From the IMG/VR virus record IMGVR_UViG_3300024320_000003, positions 114,738 to 178,737 of that record: DNA of 64,000 bases, one strand, 5' to 3'. The notes under the pieces were generated by a model. It was not told the origin of the DNA. It saw only the letters and a program-made list of their open reading frames with translations, and searched no databases. Position numbers and translations under genes: made by a program. Of this stretch, positions 58,280-64,000 are shown piece by piece (position 1 is the first letter of the stretch; each line of letters opens with the position of its first letter). Source of the DNA: a virus.

Positions 58280-58679
58280 TATGGAATTAATATCAACACA
58301 TCCAGTAAAAAAATCAGACCTGGGTTTTCACGGAAATCTTTTTGGAGGTAAATTATTAGCATGGGTAGATGCAGCTGGAGCTTCTTATGCTTCACAAGTA
58401 TGTGATACTCCTCGAATGGTAACCGTTCTTATAGATGAATGTGTTTTTAAAAAACCAGCAAAGGAAGGACATCTACTAAAAATATATGGAGATGTAAAGA
58501 GCATAGGAAGAACGTCAGTCACTCTTTCTATTGAAGCAAGATCACATAATGTATATGACGGAAGACAAGCTATTATTCTAGCAACCAATATTAAATTTGT
58601 TAGAATAGATGAACAAGGAGAAGCTATTCCAGTAGGTCAAAAAGTTAAAGATAAATTTAAAAAATCAGAACAAAATTAA
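58260..58679 (+). CDS. Acyl-CoA thioesterase, hotdog fold (YciA-like)
   Basis: 139 residues. LGFHGNLFGGKLLAWVDAAG is the YciA/Acot signature with its active-site Asn/Asp region, followed by DECVFKKPAKEGHLLKIYGD and SIEARSHNVYDGR. It hydrolyses acyl-CoA. In a phage it is an unusual metabolic gene that could alter host fatty acid or CoA pools. Alternative starts lie at codons 4 and 8. Confidence 0.88.
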   Translation: MTIMTTDMELISTHPVKKSDLGFHGNLFGGKLLAWVDAAGASYASQVCDTPRMVTVLIDECVFKKPAKEGHLLKIYGDVKSIGRTSVTLSIEARSHNVYDGRQAIILATNIKFVRIDEQGEAIPVGQKVKDKFKKSEQN

Positions 58680-58688
58680 AGACACTCT

Positions 58689-58697
58689 GATATATAC
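58689..58697 (+). promoter_or_regulatory. Late promoter box GATATATAC
   Basis: Starts 33 bases before the next ATG, the same spacing as several structural genes, suggesting late expression of the following gene. Confidence 0.5.
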
Positions 58698-58721
58698 CCT
58701 AAACAAAATTATAACCAAAGA

Positions 58722-59210
58722 ATGAGAGCACTTATCGTAATTGCACAACCAAATATGAATAGTTTCGAACAGACTACAATGTTAAGAACTATTGCAAGAG
58801 TATTTGACGTATTAGAAATAAAACATGAAGTATTAGATCTTTATGTAAACGGAAAAGTAGGTCCTGAGGCTAAGCCAAAAAACTTTAATTTAAGAGTTAA
58901 AAATGCAACACATGTGTATATCATCGCAAATTCTGCATGGTTACCTTTAGTTGATTTATTCTTAGAACCATTTGATTTTGAAGGAAAGCATATTGAAGCT
59001 ATGATTTCTCATAACAGATCTAAAAGTATTTGGAGATGGTTAAGTGCAGAATCTAGATTAGCACAATCTGCGTTTGGTTCTTCTATTAAAAAATTATTTA
59101 AGATTAAGGCAAGTCACCTATGGGATGTAGATGAACTTACTAGACTTGAGAAGACAAATTATATTAAACAGATTAGAGAAGAAATCTTAAATGATTTCGA
59201 TGCAAAGTAA
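58722..59210 (+). CDS. Flavodoxin-fold quinone reductase relative, shortened
   Basis: 162 residues. The first strand-loop LIVIAQPNMNSFEQTTML and ATHVYIIANSAWLPLVD parallel the NQO-like protein at 45376, but it lacks that protein's WWF aromatic site and about 45 residues. Catalysis may be lost. It is preceded by a late box and followed by a terminator, an isolated late gene; a virion or regulatory use of the fold is possible. Confidence 0.6.
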   Translation: MRALIVIAQPNMNSFEQTTMLRTIARVFDVLEIKHEVLDLYVNGKVGPEAKPKNFNLRVKNATHVYIIANSAWLPLVDLFLEPFDFEGKHIEAMISHNRSKSIWRWLSAESRLAQSAFGSSIKKLFKIKASHLWDVDELTRLEKTNYIKQIREEILNDFDAK

Positions 59211-59230
59211 TCTATTTTATAGTATATCAG

Positions 59231-59257
59231 AAGGGAATAAAGCAATTTATTCCTTTT
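59231..59257 (+). terminator. Rho-independent terminator
   Basis: An 11-bp stem from AAGGGAATAAA (59231-59241) with TTTATTCCTTT (59246-59256), ending in T residues. Confidence 0.8.
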
Positions 59258-59300
59258 TGGGGACTAAATTGAAAATAAATTGAAAATAAACAGCTAAAAG

Positions 59301-59341
59301 TTTTTTTATCTCAGATTTTTTGCTTATATTAGTATAGTAAT
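59301..59341 (+). promoter_or_regulatory. Early-type repeated promoter box, copy 7
   Basis: TTTTTTTATCTCAG then ATTTTTTGCTTATATTAGTA then TAGTAAT, 17 bases before the next ATG; preceded by a doubled TTGAAAATAAA and CAGCTAAAAG. Confidence 0.72.
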
Positions 59342-59358
59342 AATCAAACAAACAAAAT

Positions 59359-59682
59359 ATGTCAAACATCCTAACATTCGTACTTAGAAACTCTATGGGA
59401 GATTCAACAAACAATGGTCTATCTTCAAGAGAAGACTCTATTATTCTGCACTATGGCCCTGATGCCGATTTAGCAGATTTAACCTTAATTCCAGATGATG
59501 AATTGGTTTTAGTAGAAAGACAGCTATTCGGAAAGGAAGCATGGTATGCAGTTCCTGCCGGATTATACAAGAACAATAAACACACAATGTTTGGCGGCAA
59601 TTTTATTCACACTTCAGACTCAAGATTTCCATCTTCTGCACCAATTGCAGTTCATGACAGAGTAGAATCTAATAACTATTAA
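59359..59682 (+). CDS. Unknown protein, 107 aa
   Basis: 107 residues, beta-rich, with the segments SREDSIILHYGPDADLADLT and FGGNFIHTSDSRFPSSAPIA. First gene after an early-type box and one base before the ligase gene. No family recognised. Confidence 0.6.
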   Translation: MSNILTFVLRNSMGDSTNNGLSSREDSIILHYGPDADLADLTLIPDDELVLVERQLFGKEAWYAVPAGLYKNNKHTMFGGNFIHTSDSRFPSSAPIAVHDRVESNNY

Positions 59683-59683
59683 T

Positions 59684-60976
59684 ATGAAAGAATTAAAACT
59701 TACACAAGAATTTGTAAACGAATCTAATTCAACAAATTCAAACACGGACAAGATTAACGTAATTAAGAAGTATTCTAATCAACCAGATGTTCTTAAAGTG
59801 CTGCAGTATACATACGACACGTTTAAACAGTATTATGTTACTTCAAAAAACTGTAAGAAGAGAAGTGATCTAGTGCTTCCTTTCGGATCTTATACTGATA
59901 TCTTCTCTTTGTTAGATGCATTGAGTTCTCGACAAATAACTGGTCATTCTGCGATTGAAGCGGTAAATACATTTGTAGAAGAGAATAAAGAATACTCTGA
60001 TCTTATTTGGAATATCATTGACGGAAACCTAAAAACTAGGTCAACTATTTCTATGATTAATAAAGTTGTACCGGGTTTAATTCCAACCTTTGACGTAGCA
60101 CTCGCTCAAGCGTATGACGAAAAGACTAAAAAGAAAGTAGATTGGAATGACGGATGGTATGTTAGTCGTAAACTAGATGGTGTTAGATGTCTAGCAATTA
60201 TTGATGATAAAGGAGATGTTAATTTCTATAGTAGAGCAGGAAAAGAATTTACAACACTAGATTCTTTGAAACCTTCTATCCAAAGATTAGGTCTTACGAA
60301 TATGGTGTTTGATGGTGAAGTTTGTATGGTAGATGAAAATGGAAATGAAGATTTCCAAGGTATCATTAAGCAAATTAAAAGAAAAGATCATACTATTACA
60401 AATCCATTTTATCATATCTTTGATTTATTGACCATTAAAGAATTTAACGATAAAGAATCTATTACCTCTTTTAGTGAAAGACAATCTAACCTTAGAGCGT
60501 ATGTTCTAGATGGCGATCAATTTATTAGCCACCTTGTTCAAATGTTAGGAGATGATCTTGTAATGGAAAGAATGATGGAACTATCGAAAGAAGGAGGATG
60601 GGAAGGACTAATGCTTCGTAAGAATACAACATACCAAGGAAAACGTTCTAGTGATGTTCTTAAGGTTAAGAAATTCTATGATGATGAATATTATGTAGTT
60701 GATTTAGAGAATGCTCTTAATAGAGTTATCGTTGACGGGAAAGAAGTTGAAGAAATGATGCTTAAGAATGTTGTAGTTGAACATAAAGGAAGTAGAGTTC
60801 AGGTTGGTTCTGGTTTTTCACATGAACAAAAAAGATTTTATTTTAAAAATCCTGATAAAATTCTAGGAAAGCAAATCACTGTTCAATATTTTGAAGAAAC
60901 TACAAATCAACATGGAGAACATTCACTTAGGTTCCCTGTGATCAAAGCGGTTTATGAAACAGAGCGTACCTTTTAA
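59684..60976 (+). CDS. 30: ATP-dependent DNA ligase
   Basis: 430 residues (T4 gp30 is 487). The adenylation motif I KLDGVR (SRKLDGVRCLA, about residue 160) is followed by motif III FYSRAGKEF, MVFDGEVCM (motif IIIa/IV region), GLMLRK (motif IV/V) and KVKKFYDDEYYVVD, then the OB domain. It seals nicks in replication and repair. The N-terminus KELKLTQEFVNES resembles the capsid-targeting-like starts of head proteins here, but T4 ligase also has an ILNE start, so this may be coincidence. Confidence 0.95.
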   Translation: MKELKLTQEFVNESNSTNSNTDKINVIKKYSNQPDVLKVLQYTYDTFKQYYVTSKNCKKRSDLVLPFGSYTDIFSLLDALSSRQITGHSAIEAVNTFVEENKEYSDLIWNIIDGNLKTRSTISMINKVVPGLIPTFDVALAQAYDEKTKKKVDWNDGWYVSRKLDGVRCLAIIDDKGDVNFYSRAGKEFTTLDSLKPSIQRLGLTNMVFDGEVCMVDENGNEDFQGIIKQIKRKDHTITNPFYHIFDLLTIKEFNDKESITSFSERQSNLRAYVLDGDQFISHLVQMLGDDLVMERMMELSKEGGWEGLMLRKNTTYQGKRSSDVLKVKKFYDDEYYVVDLENALNRVIVDGKEVEEMMLKNVVVEHKGSRVQVGSGFSHEQKRFYFKNPDKILGKQITVQYFEETTNQHGEHSLRFPVIKAVYETERTF

Positions 60977-60999
60977 ATATAATTAATTAAATCCCATAT

Positions 61000-61692
61000 A
61001 TGACAATAGTTTTAGGAGACGGTTTATTAGCATCAGAACTTATAGGACAAACAGGATGGTCTTATATTTCAAGAAAACAGGACTTTTTAAATTTTAATAG
61101 TCTTAGTAGTGTTATTAATTTAATTCCAAAGGACTGCACTACGATAGTCAATTGCATTGCATACACAGACACCTATTCTGATGATAAATCTAAAATGCTT
61201 CAAACTAATTATCATTCAGTTGCAAACTTGGCTGAATTCTGTAATCATAGAGGAATAAAACTAATTCACTATTCTACAGATTACGTATATGCTGGTTCAA
61301 ATCCAAATGCAAGCGAAGAAGATATTCCTATTCCTGATAAAACATGGTATGCATATTCTAAATTATTAGCAGACGAGCATATCATTAGACATTCAGATGA
61401 TTATCTAATCGTAAGAGGGAGTCACAGAATTAATCCATTTCCTTATGCAACTGCATGGAACGATCAGATAGGAAATTTCGATGATGTAGATGTATTAGTA
61501 AATCAGTGGATCAAGCTAATTAAAGCAGAGCAGAAAGGTGTATGGAATATAGGAACACCTTCGAAGAGCGTATATGAATATGCATCTAGAGAAAAAGATG
61601 TTGATTCAGCACCTGCCCCTGATCATTTCCCAAAGGATACGACAATGGATCTTACGAAACTTAATGTATTTTTAAAAAATTATGAAATATAA
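61000..61692 (+). CDS. dTDP-4-dehydrorhamnose reductase-like SDR (RmlD family)
   Basis: 230 residues, shorter than RmlD (about 290). A Rossmann start IVLGDGLLASELIG, the TTIVNCIAYTDTYSDD strand (NCAAYT-VD in RmlD), LIHYSTDYVYAG (STDYVF) and YAYSKLLAD (Y-x3-K) are RmlD hallmarks. It would reduce the 4-keto sugar after RmlC. The C-terminal substrate domain is shortened. Confidence 0.85.
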   Translation: MTIVLGDGLLASELIGQTGWSYISRKQDFLNFNSLSSVINLIPKDCTTIVNCIAYTDTYSDDKSKMLQTNYHSVANLAEFCNHRGIKLIHYSTDYVYAGSNPNASEEDIPIPDKTWYAYSKLLADEHIIRHSDDYLIVRGSHRINPFPYATAWNDQIGNFDDVDVLVNQWIKLIKAEQKGVWNIGTPSKSVYEYASREKDVDSAPAPDHFPKDTTMDLTKLNVFLKNYEI

Positions 61693-61828
61693 ATCAATAA
61701 CAGATCATATATGGCGATGTGGATGTGGCTCAATGAATTCTCCTTATTTAGAAAAATGTGGATTCTGCGGCACTGATAATAAAAATCACAATGCGTTTAT
61801 AGAAACAAATTCTCAAAAAGAAGTATAA
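61682..61828 (+). CDS. Small zinc-ribbon protein, 48 aa
   Basis: 48 codons from ATG 61682, overlapping the reductase end by 11 bases. WRCGCGSMN and EKCGFCGTDN place two cysteine pairs (C-x-C and C-x2-C) as in a zinc ribbon. Probably binds nucleic acid or protein; function unknown. Confidence 0.6.
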   Translation: MKYKSITDHIWRCGCGSMNSPYLEKCGFCGTDNKNHNAFIETNSQKEV

Positions 61829-61833
61829 ACTAC

Positions 61834-62118
61834 ATGGCAAGAGAAATAAAGTTAACAGTATGCTCGGGTTGTATCGAAGATTTTCCAGATGGAGATTTAT
61901 ATACAGTAACGAGATACATGAATAGATCACTACCCGATAAGACTAATATGTATTCTACGCCATATTGTGAAACTTGTATCAAAAAAGACAAAGACGGTTA
62001 TGTAGATATTAAACTTGAACCTAAAAACGTTTTAAAGGAAAGAGCAAAGAAAGAAAAAGAAGCACTTAAGGCAAAGGAAGCAAAAAAGAAAGCAGCACTC
62101 AAAAAGAAAAAGAAATGA
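61834..62118 (+). CDS. Cys-pair protein with Lys-rich tail, 94 aa
   Basis: 94 residues. VCSGCIEDFP and YCETCIKKDK provide two C-x2-C pairs for a zinc-binding site; the last 35 residues are nearly all Lys, Ala and Glu. Likely nucleic-acid associated. It overlaps the KTSC gene by 4 bases. Confidence 0.65.
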   Translation: MAREIKLTVCSGCIEDFPDGDLYTVTRYMNRSLPDKTNMYSTPYCETCIKKDKDGYVDIKLEPKNVLKERAKKEKEALKAKEAKKKAALKKKKK

Positions 62119-62348
62119 TAACAACACAAACTAACTTATACGACTCTTCGACTATTGTATCGTCTTCATATATTTATAAGACAAAGGAATTATATGTTGG
62201 ATTTAAACATGGAACTTATTTATATAAAGAAGTAGAAGAAAACGACTACCATGCCTTTAGAGATGCAACATCACAGGGAATTGCCCTTAATAATATAATT
62301 AAAGGTGTGTATAAATACGAGAAAATAGAAGAAGAACATGCAAAATAA
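62115..62348 (+). CDS. KTSC-domain protein, 77 aa
   Basis: 77 residues. SSSYIYKTKELYVGFKHGTY then KEVEENDYHAFRDATSQGIA and LNNIIKGVY follow the KTSC domain pattern, small proteins often linked to lysyl-tRNA synthetase or RNA functions. Role in the phage unknown. It overlaps the next gene by 11 bases. Confidence 0.8.
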   Translation: MITTQTNLYDSSTIVSSSYIYKTKELYVGFKHGTYLYKEVEENDYHAFRDATSQGIALNNIIKGVYKYEKIEEEHAK

Positions 62349-62805
62349 GAGAACCGGAATTACATGCTCTACATTTGATCTGTTTCATGCAGGTCATGTA
62401 AAGATGCTAGAGGAAGCTAAGAAAGAGTGCGATTATCTAATAGTTGCTTTACAAACAGATCCCTCAATTGATCGACCTGATTCCAAGAACCCTCCTATCC
62501 AGTCTTTAGTCGAAAGATACATTCAAGTTAAGGCTTGTAGATATGTAGATGAAATAGTCCCTTACCAAACTGAAAAGGATCTCGAAGATATTTTCGCAAG
62601 TTTCGATATTGATTGTAGAGTAATAGGTATCGAATATAAAGATAAGAATTTTACAGGAAAAGATACATGTGTAAAGAGAGGAATCGAGATCATATATAAT
62701 AAAAGAGATCATGGTTTTTCAAGCACAGAACTCAGAAATAGAGTATGGGAAGTAGAGCATGTAAAAAGTTTAGAATTAATTGAAAAAAAATTCAATAAAA
62801 GTTGA
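62338..62805 (+). CDS. Cytidylyltransferase-like nucleotidyltransferase (TagD/RfaE type)
   Basis: 155 residues. TCSTFDLFHAGHVKMLEEAK holds the HxGH motif (HAGH), and HGFSSTELRNRV the ISSTxLR motif of the family. It would activate a phosphorylated sugar or polyol with CTP or ATP, for example glycerol-3-phosphate or heptose-phosphate. It adds to the nucleotide-sugar genes (RmlC, RmlD-like, SDR, PMM). A middle-type promoter begins at its stop. Confidence 0.88.
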   Translation: MQNKRTGITCSTFDLFHAGHVKMLEEAKKECDYLIVALQTDPSIDRPDSKNPPIQSLVERYIQVKACRYVDEIVPYQTEKDLEDIFASFDIDCRVIGIEYKDKNFTGKDTCVKRGIEIIYNKRDHGFSSTELRNRVWEVEHVKSLELIEKKFNKS

Positions 62806-62831
62806 AACTAAATTAAAGATATTGGTATAAT
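62803..62831 (+). promoter_or_regulatory. Middle-type promoter (TGAAAC-N16-GTATAAT) for the histone-like gene
   Basis: Perfect match: TGAAAC 62803-62808 overlapping the preceding stop, 16 bases, GTATAAT 62825-62831, 36 bases before the ATG. Confidence 0.65.
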
Positions 62832-62867
62832 TACCGAATAACAATTAAATATTAAAAATTCAAAGAA

Positions 62868-63050
62868 ATGACAAATTTATTATCACAAATCCAAGAAACC
62901 CTGGATTCAATTCAGGACGACGCTACTAAGTTTAACGAAAAAGGAAACAAAGCAGCAGGAACAAGAGTAAGAAAAGGAATGCAAGCTATCAAAGCGTTAG
63001 CGCAAGATGTAAGAGTTGCAGTTTCTGAAGCAAATAAAGCAAAAGTCTAA
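62868..63050 (+). CDS. Histone H1/Hc1-like DNA-binding protein, 60 aa
   Basis: 60 residues. TKFNEKGNKAAGTRVRKGMQ followed by AIKALAQDVR is typical of the small H1-like proteins of Bacteroidota. It probably compacts DNA or binds RNA and may help take over the host nucleoid or protect phage DNA. It has a perfect middle-type promoter and is followed without a terminator by a structured RNA candidate, with which it may share a transcript. Confidence 0.85.
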   Translation: MTNLLSQIQETLDSIQDDATKFNEKGNKAAGTRVRKGMQAIKALAQDVRVAVSEANKAKV

Positions 63051-63545
63051 GGTTATATACTAACCAAGGAAAACGTTCTTTAACATATTGTAGAAGGCAC
63101 ATTACCAGATTGATCATCTAGAATGTGAGTGTATTGCCGAAAAAATCCTAATGGAAAGAGGGATTAAGGCACACTAAGACACCGAACAAGTTTCGGCTCG
63201 ATTGCAGAAGTGAGTAATTGAGACTCGACAGAGTAGATAGTGGTAGATCGGAAAAGATAAATCTAAACTGATTTTTCCGAGAGCATTGCAAGCAGCCGAA
63301 AGGAACCCTTGCCGTAAACTGACTGAATAATCCTATCTTATAGGGGATAAAGTACAACTAAAGCCATTGTGGCGCTATAACGAGATTAACCATCTTGAGT
63401 AGAACTTGAAATAATAGTAAAGTTAGTTGGTATGCAGTATATCATACAATAAGACGATCTTCTAAGGCTAGTATACCTTAGTACACGATCCTTCTATGTT
63501 ATAACCCAGAACCTAGTGAAAGCTAGGTTCTTAGGGGGTAAGTAA
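63051..63545 (+). ncRNA. Large structured RNA candidate (about 500 nt)
   Basis: No convincing gene is found, yet hairpins run end to end: GGTTA 63051 with 63061; GTGT/GCC (63129-63138) with GGC/ACAC (63168-63174) around AATCC-GGATT; CCGAA 63182 with 63192; CTCGATT 63197 with 63216; TCGGAAAA 63248 with 63273; GCAAG 63288 with 63308; CCTAT 63332 with 63340; GCCA 63363 with 63370; GTATG 63430 with 63443; CTAAGG 63462 with 63476; and a 9-bp stem AGAACCTAG 63508 with 63523, extended by ACCC/GGGT. Giant phage RNAs such as GOLLD and ROOL are of this size, but I cannot assign a class. More hairpins continue to 63699. Confidence 0.55.
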
Positions 63546-63565
63546 TGATAAAAACAGTTTAAATC

Positions 63566-63709
63566 ATGAACAGTGAACAGTCAAACAACGGAAACACTCA
63601 GATAAACCACGAAAGAGCAAGTCTGAATAGTAGAGTTTCTAGGTTTAGAATTCTTGGTCAAACCAAGAAAGTACAATGGGACGGTAGAAGAAGAAACCGA
63701 ACTATTTAA
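63566..63709 (+). CDS. Possible small basic protein, 47 aa (or part of the structured RNA)
   Basis: 47 codons from ATG 63566: NSEQSNNGNTQINHERASLN then a basic end (RFRILGQTKKVQWDGRRRN). The DNA also folds well (TTCTTGGT 63651 with ACCAAGAA 63662; CGGT 63682 with ACCG 63696; TCAGA 63598 with TCTGA 63622), so it may instead be the 3' part of the RNA. Unresolved. Confidence 0.3.
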   Translation: MNSEQSNNGNTQINHERASLNSRVSRFRILGQTKKVQWDGRRRNRTI

Positions 63710-63722
63710 ATATTATTAAAAG

Positions 63723-64000
63723 ATGGAACTAATCTTAAACGTTCTTACGGTTTTTTTAACCCTGTTTGCGGTTATCGATATGCCAGGTAATGTACCACTA
63801 ATCATCAAGCTTAGAAAGGAGAATGGTGAAATAGAATCGGCGAAGGCTACGTTAATCGCAATATGCATTATGATATCTTTCCTATTTGTAGGTAAAACCC
63901 TCTTCATGTTATTAGGTATTGAAACATTCCACTTTGCATTAGCAGGTGCAATGCTTCTTCTTTATTTTGGTGTAAAGATGGTTTTAGGAATCGAATCCAG
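63723..64000 (+). CDS. MarC-family integral membrane protein, 3'-truncated by window
   Basis: 92 residues visible from ATG 63723; the frame runs off the end. LTVFLTLFAVIDMPGNVPLI, ATLIAICIMISFLFVGKTLF and FALAGAMLLLYFGVKMVLGI give three membrane helices and the MarC/YchE-type P-G-N-P loop. MarC proteins have unclear function in bacteria (possible transporters). A bacterial membrane gene here is unusual for a phage. Confidence 0.75.
   Translation, partial: MELILNVLTVFLTLFAVIDMPGNVPLIIKLRKENGEIESAKATLIAICIMISFLFVGKTLFMLLGIETFHFALAGAMLLLYFGVKMVLGIES

Noticed and set aside
63051-63722. Group I intron or tmRNA explanation for the structured region
   Set aside because: It does not interrupt a gene, no P7/R-S core or tag-peptide reading frame with tRNA-like ends was found.

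Overview
The window is a continuous stretch of a large, AT-rich, T4-superfamily myovirus genome whose host is most likely a member of the Bacteroidota. T4-type genes recognisable by motif and order are the sliding clamp (gp45), UvsX, the helicase (gp41), gp46/47, the clamp loader (gp44), RNase H, the late sigma factor (gp55), gp4, the portal (gp20), prohead protease (gp21), major capsid protein (gp23), terminase (gp16/17), sheath (gp18), tube (gp19) and gp26. A Bacteroidota host is suggested by a protein with a gliding-motility/type IX secretion (T9SS) C-terminal domain, an H1/Hc1-like histone, a TIGR03643 protein, and A-rich leaders without clear Shine-Dalgarno sequences.

Layout. 1-10.7 kb: nucleotide and replication genes (RNR large subunit, clamp, the C-terminal part of a split family B polymerase, UvsX, helicase, a gp33-like protein, gp47, gp46). 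10.7-23 kb: head genes (AAA+ protein, gp15-like, gp55, gp4, portal, core protein, a fused protease-scaffold, major capsid protein, inner head protein). 23-26.5 kb: gp44, RNase H and two unknowns. 26.5-39.4 kb: neck, terminase, sheath, tube, gp26 plus a tail chaperone, and a probable tape measure. 39.8-51 kb: two tRNAs and many small accessory genes (nuclease, RmlC, HAD phosphatases, Fpg/Nei glycosylase, SDR epimerase, guanylate kinase, an ECF sigma factor). 51-54.6 kb: an unusual exported block (HExxH protein, T9SS protein, dockerin-like protein). 54.6-55.3 kb: four tRNAs and a structured RNA candidate. 55.3-64 kb: a holin-like protein, phosphomannomutase, 2OG oxygenase, thioesterase, DNA ligase, RmlD-like reductase, cytidylyltransferase, histone, a roughly 500-nt structured RNA candidate and the start of a MarC-family gene.

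The main unexpected signal is a three-tier promoter system read directly from the intergenic DNA. (1) Seven near-identical boxes of about 41 bp (TTTTTTTATCTCAG followed by TTTTGCTTATATTAGTA) precede accessory genes, RNase H and the ECF sigma gene. (2) Twelve sites of the form T(G/A)AAAC-N16-GTATAAT precede the clamp, clamp loader, gp55, the tRNAs, the histone and others. This architecture resembles ECF-sigma promoters (TGAAAC-N16-CGTA for Bacillus SigW), which makes the phage ECF sigma the obvious candidate reader. (3) GATATATA-type late boxes lie about 28-42 bp before most structural genes, matching the presence of gp55, gp45 and a gp33-like protein. The inferred cascade is early box -> ECF sigma -> clamp and gp55 -> late genes. 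All three are pattern-based inferences that transcript 5'-end mapping would settle.
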